A stretch of DNA of 64,000 nt, from the NCBI RefSeq assembly GCF_037975245.1, contig NC_092575.1, forward strand, positions 3,447,501 to 3,511,500, in the 5' to 3' direction. The notes under the pieces were generated by a model. That model did not search any database. It was not told the DNA's origin and saw nothing but the letters and a program-made list of their open reading frames with translations. The position numbers and the translations under genes are program-made. Origin of the DNA: Apostichopus japonicus (Eukaryota; Echinodermata; Holothuroidea; Aspidochirotida; Stichopodidae). How positions within the stretch are numbered: the stretch's first letter is position 1; each line of letters begins with the position of its first letter. Shown here one piece after another: positions 63,718 to 64,000 of this stretch.

Positions 63718-64000
<283 letters not shown>

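Overview
The window is eukaryotic, AT-rich genomic DNA with sparse, intron-split genes, GT-AG introns, several tRNA-derived SINEs, hAT-type inverted-repeat elements and many (TA)n microsatellites. The reconstructed proteins are of animal type: a cyclic-nucleotide-gated channel, an SV2-related transporter and a Lewis-type alpha-1,3-fucosyltransferase. The repeat style (CAGGGGCGGATCC-type transposon ends, SINEs carrying a 'cccaggtgtataaatggg' core) suggests a marine invertebrate, plausibly an echinoderm such as a sea cucumber. The species cannot be fixed from the sequence alone.

Layout. 1-9.5 kb holds no recognised gene, but 3429-5979 is a 2.55 kb inverted-repeat transposon with four 138-bp tandem repeats inside. 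From 26876 down to 9568 on the minus strand run the first three coding exons of an SVOP-like major facilitator transporter; the rest lies beyond the left edge. Its two long introns hold tandem repeats, a foldback element and (TA)n tracts. From 24.6 to 35 kb there is a SINE-rich stretch, including a 245-bp snRNA-derived retroposon (31976-32220) with a U4-like 5' end, a U2-like middle and an 18-bp target-site duplication. A decayed SVOP-like fragment lies at 33609-33860. The 36.5-42.1 kb stretch is a nest of hAT-type elements sharing a 45-bp module, plus a 124-bp x4 tandem array.

At 43586-44896 (minus) is an intact alpha-1,3-fucosyltransferase whose whole coding region is in one exon. From 45 to 50.2 kb are more inverted-repeat elements and two head-to-tail SINE copies. 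From 53542 to 62853 (plus) nine exons join in frame into 582 codons of a cyclic-nucleotide-gated channel, from the start codon through S1-S6, C-linker and cyclic-nucleotide-binding domain; the C-terminus lies past the right edge. Its introns are loaded with microsatellites, including a 785-bp polypyrimidine tract.

The three genes are not evidently co-functional. The transporter and channel are membrane proteins of types often found in excitable or sensory cells, and the fucosyltransferase acts in the Golgi. All exon joins were inferred by eye from splice consensus, phase continuity and family similarity remembered from the literature; no database search was run.
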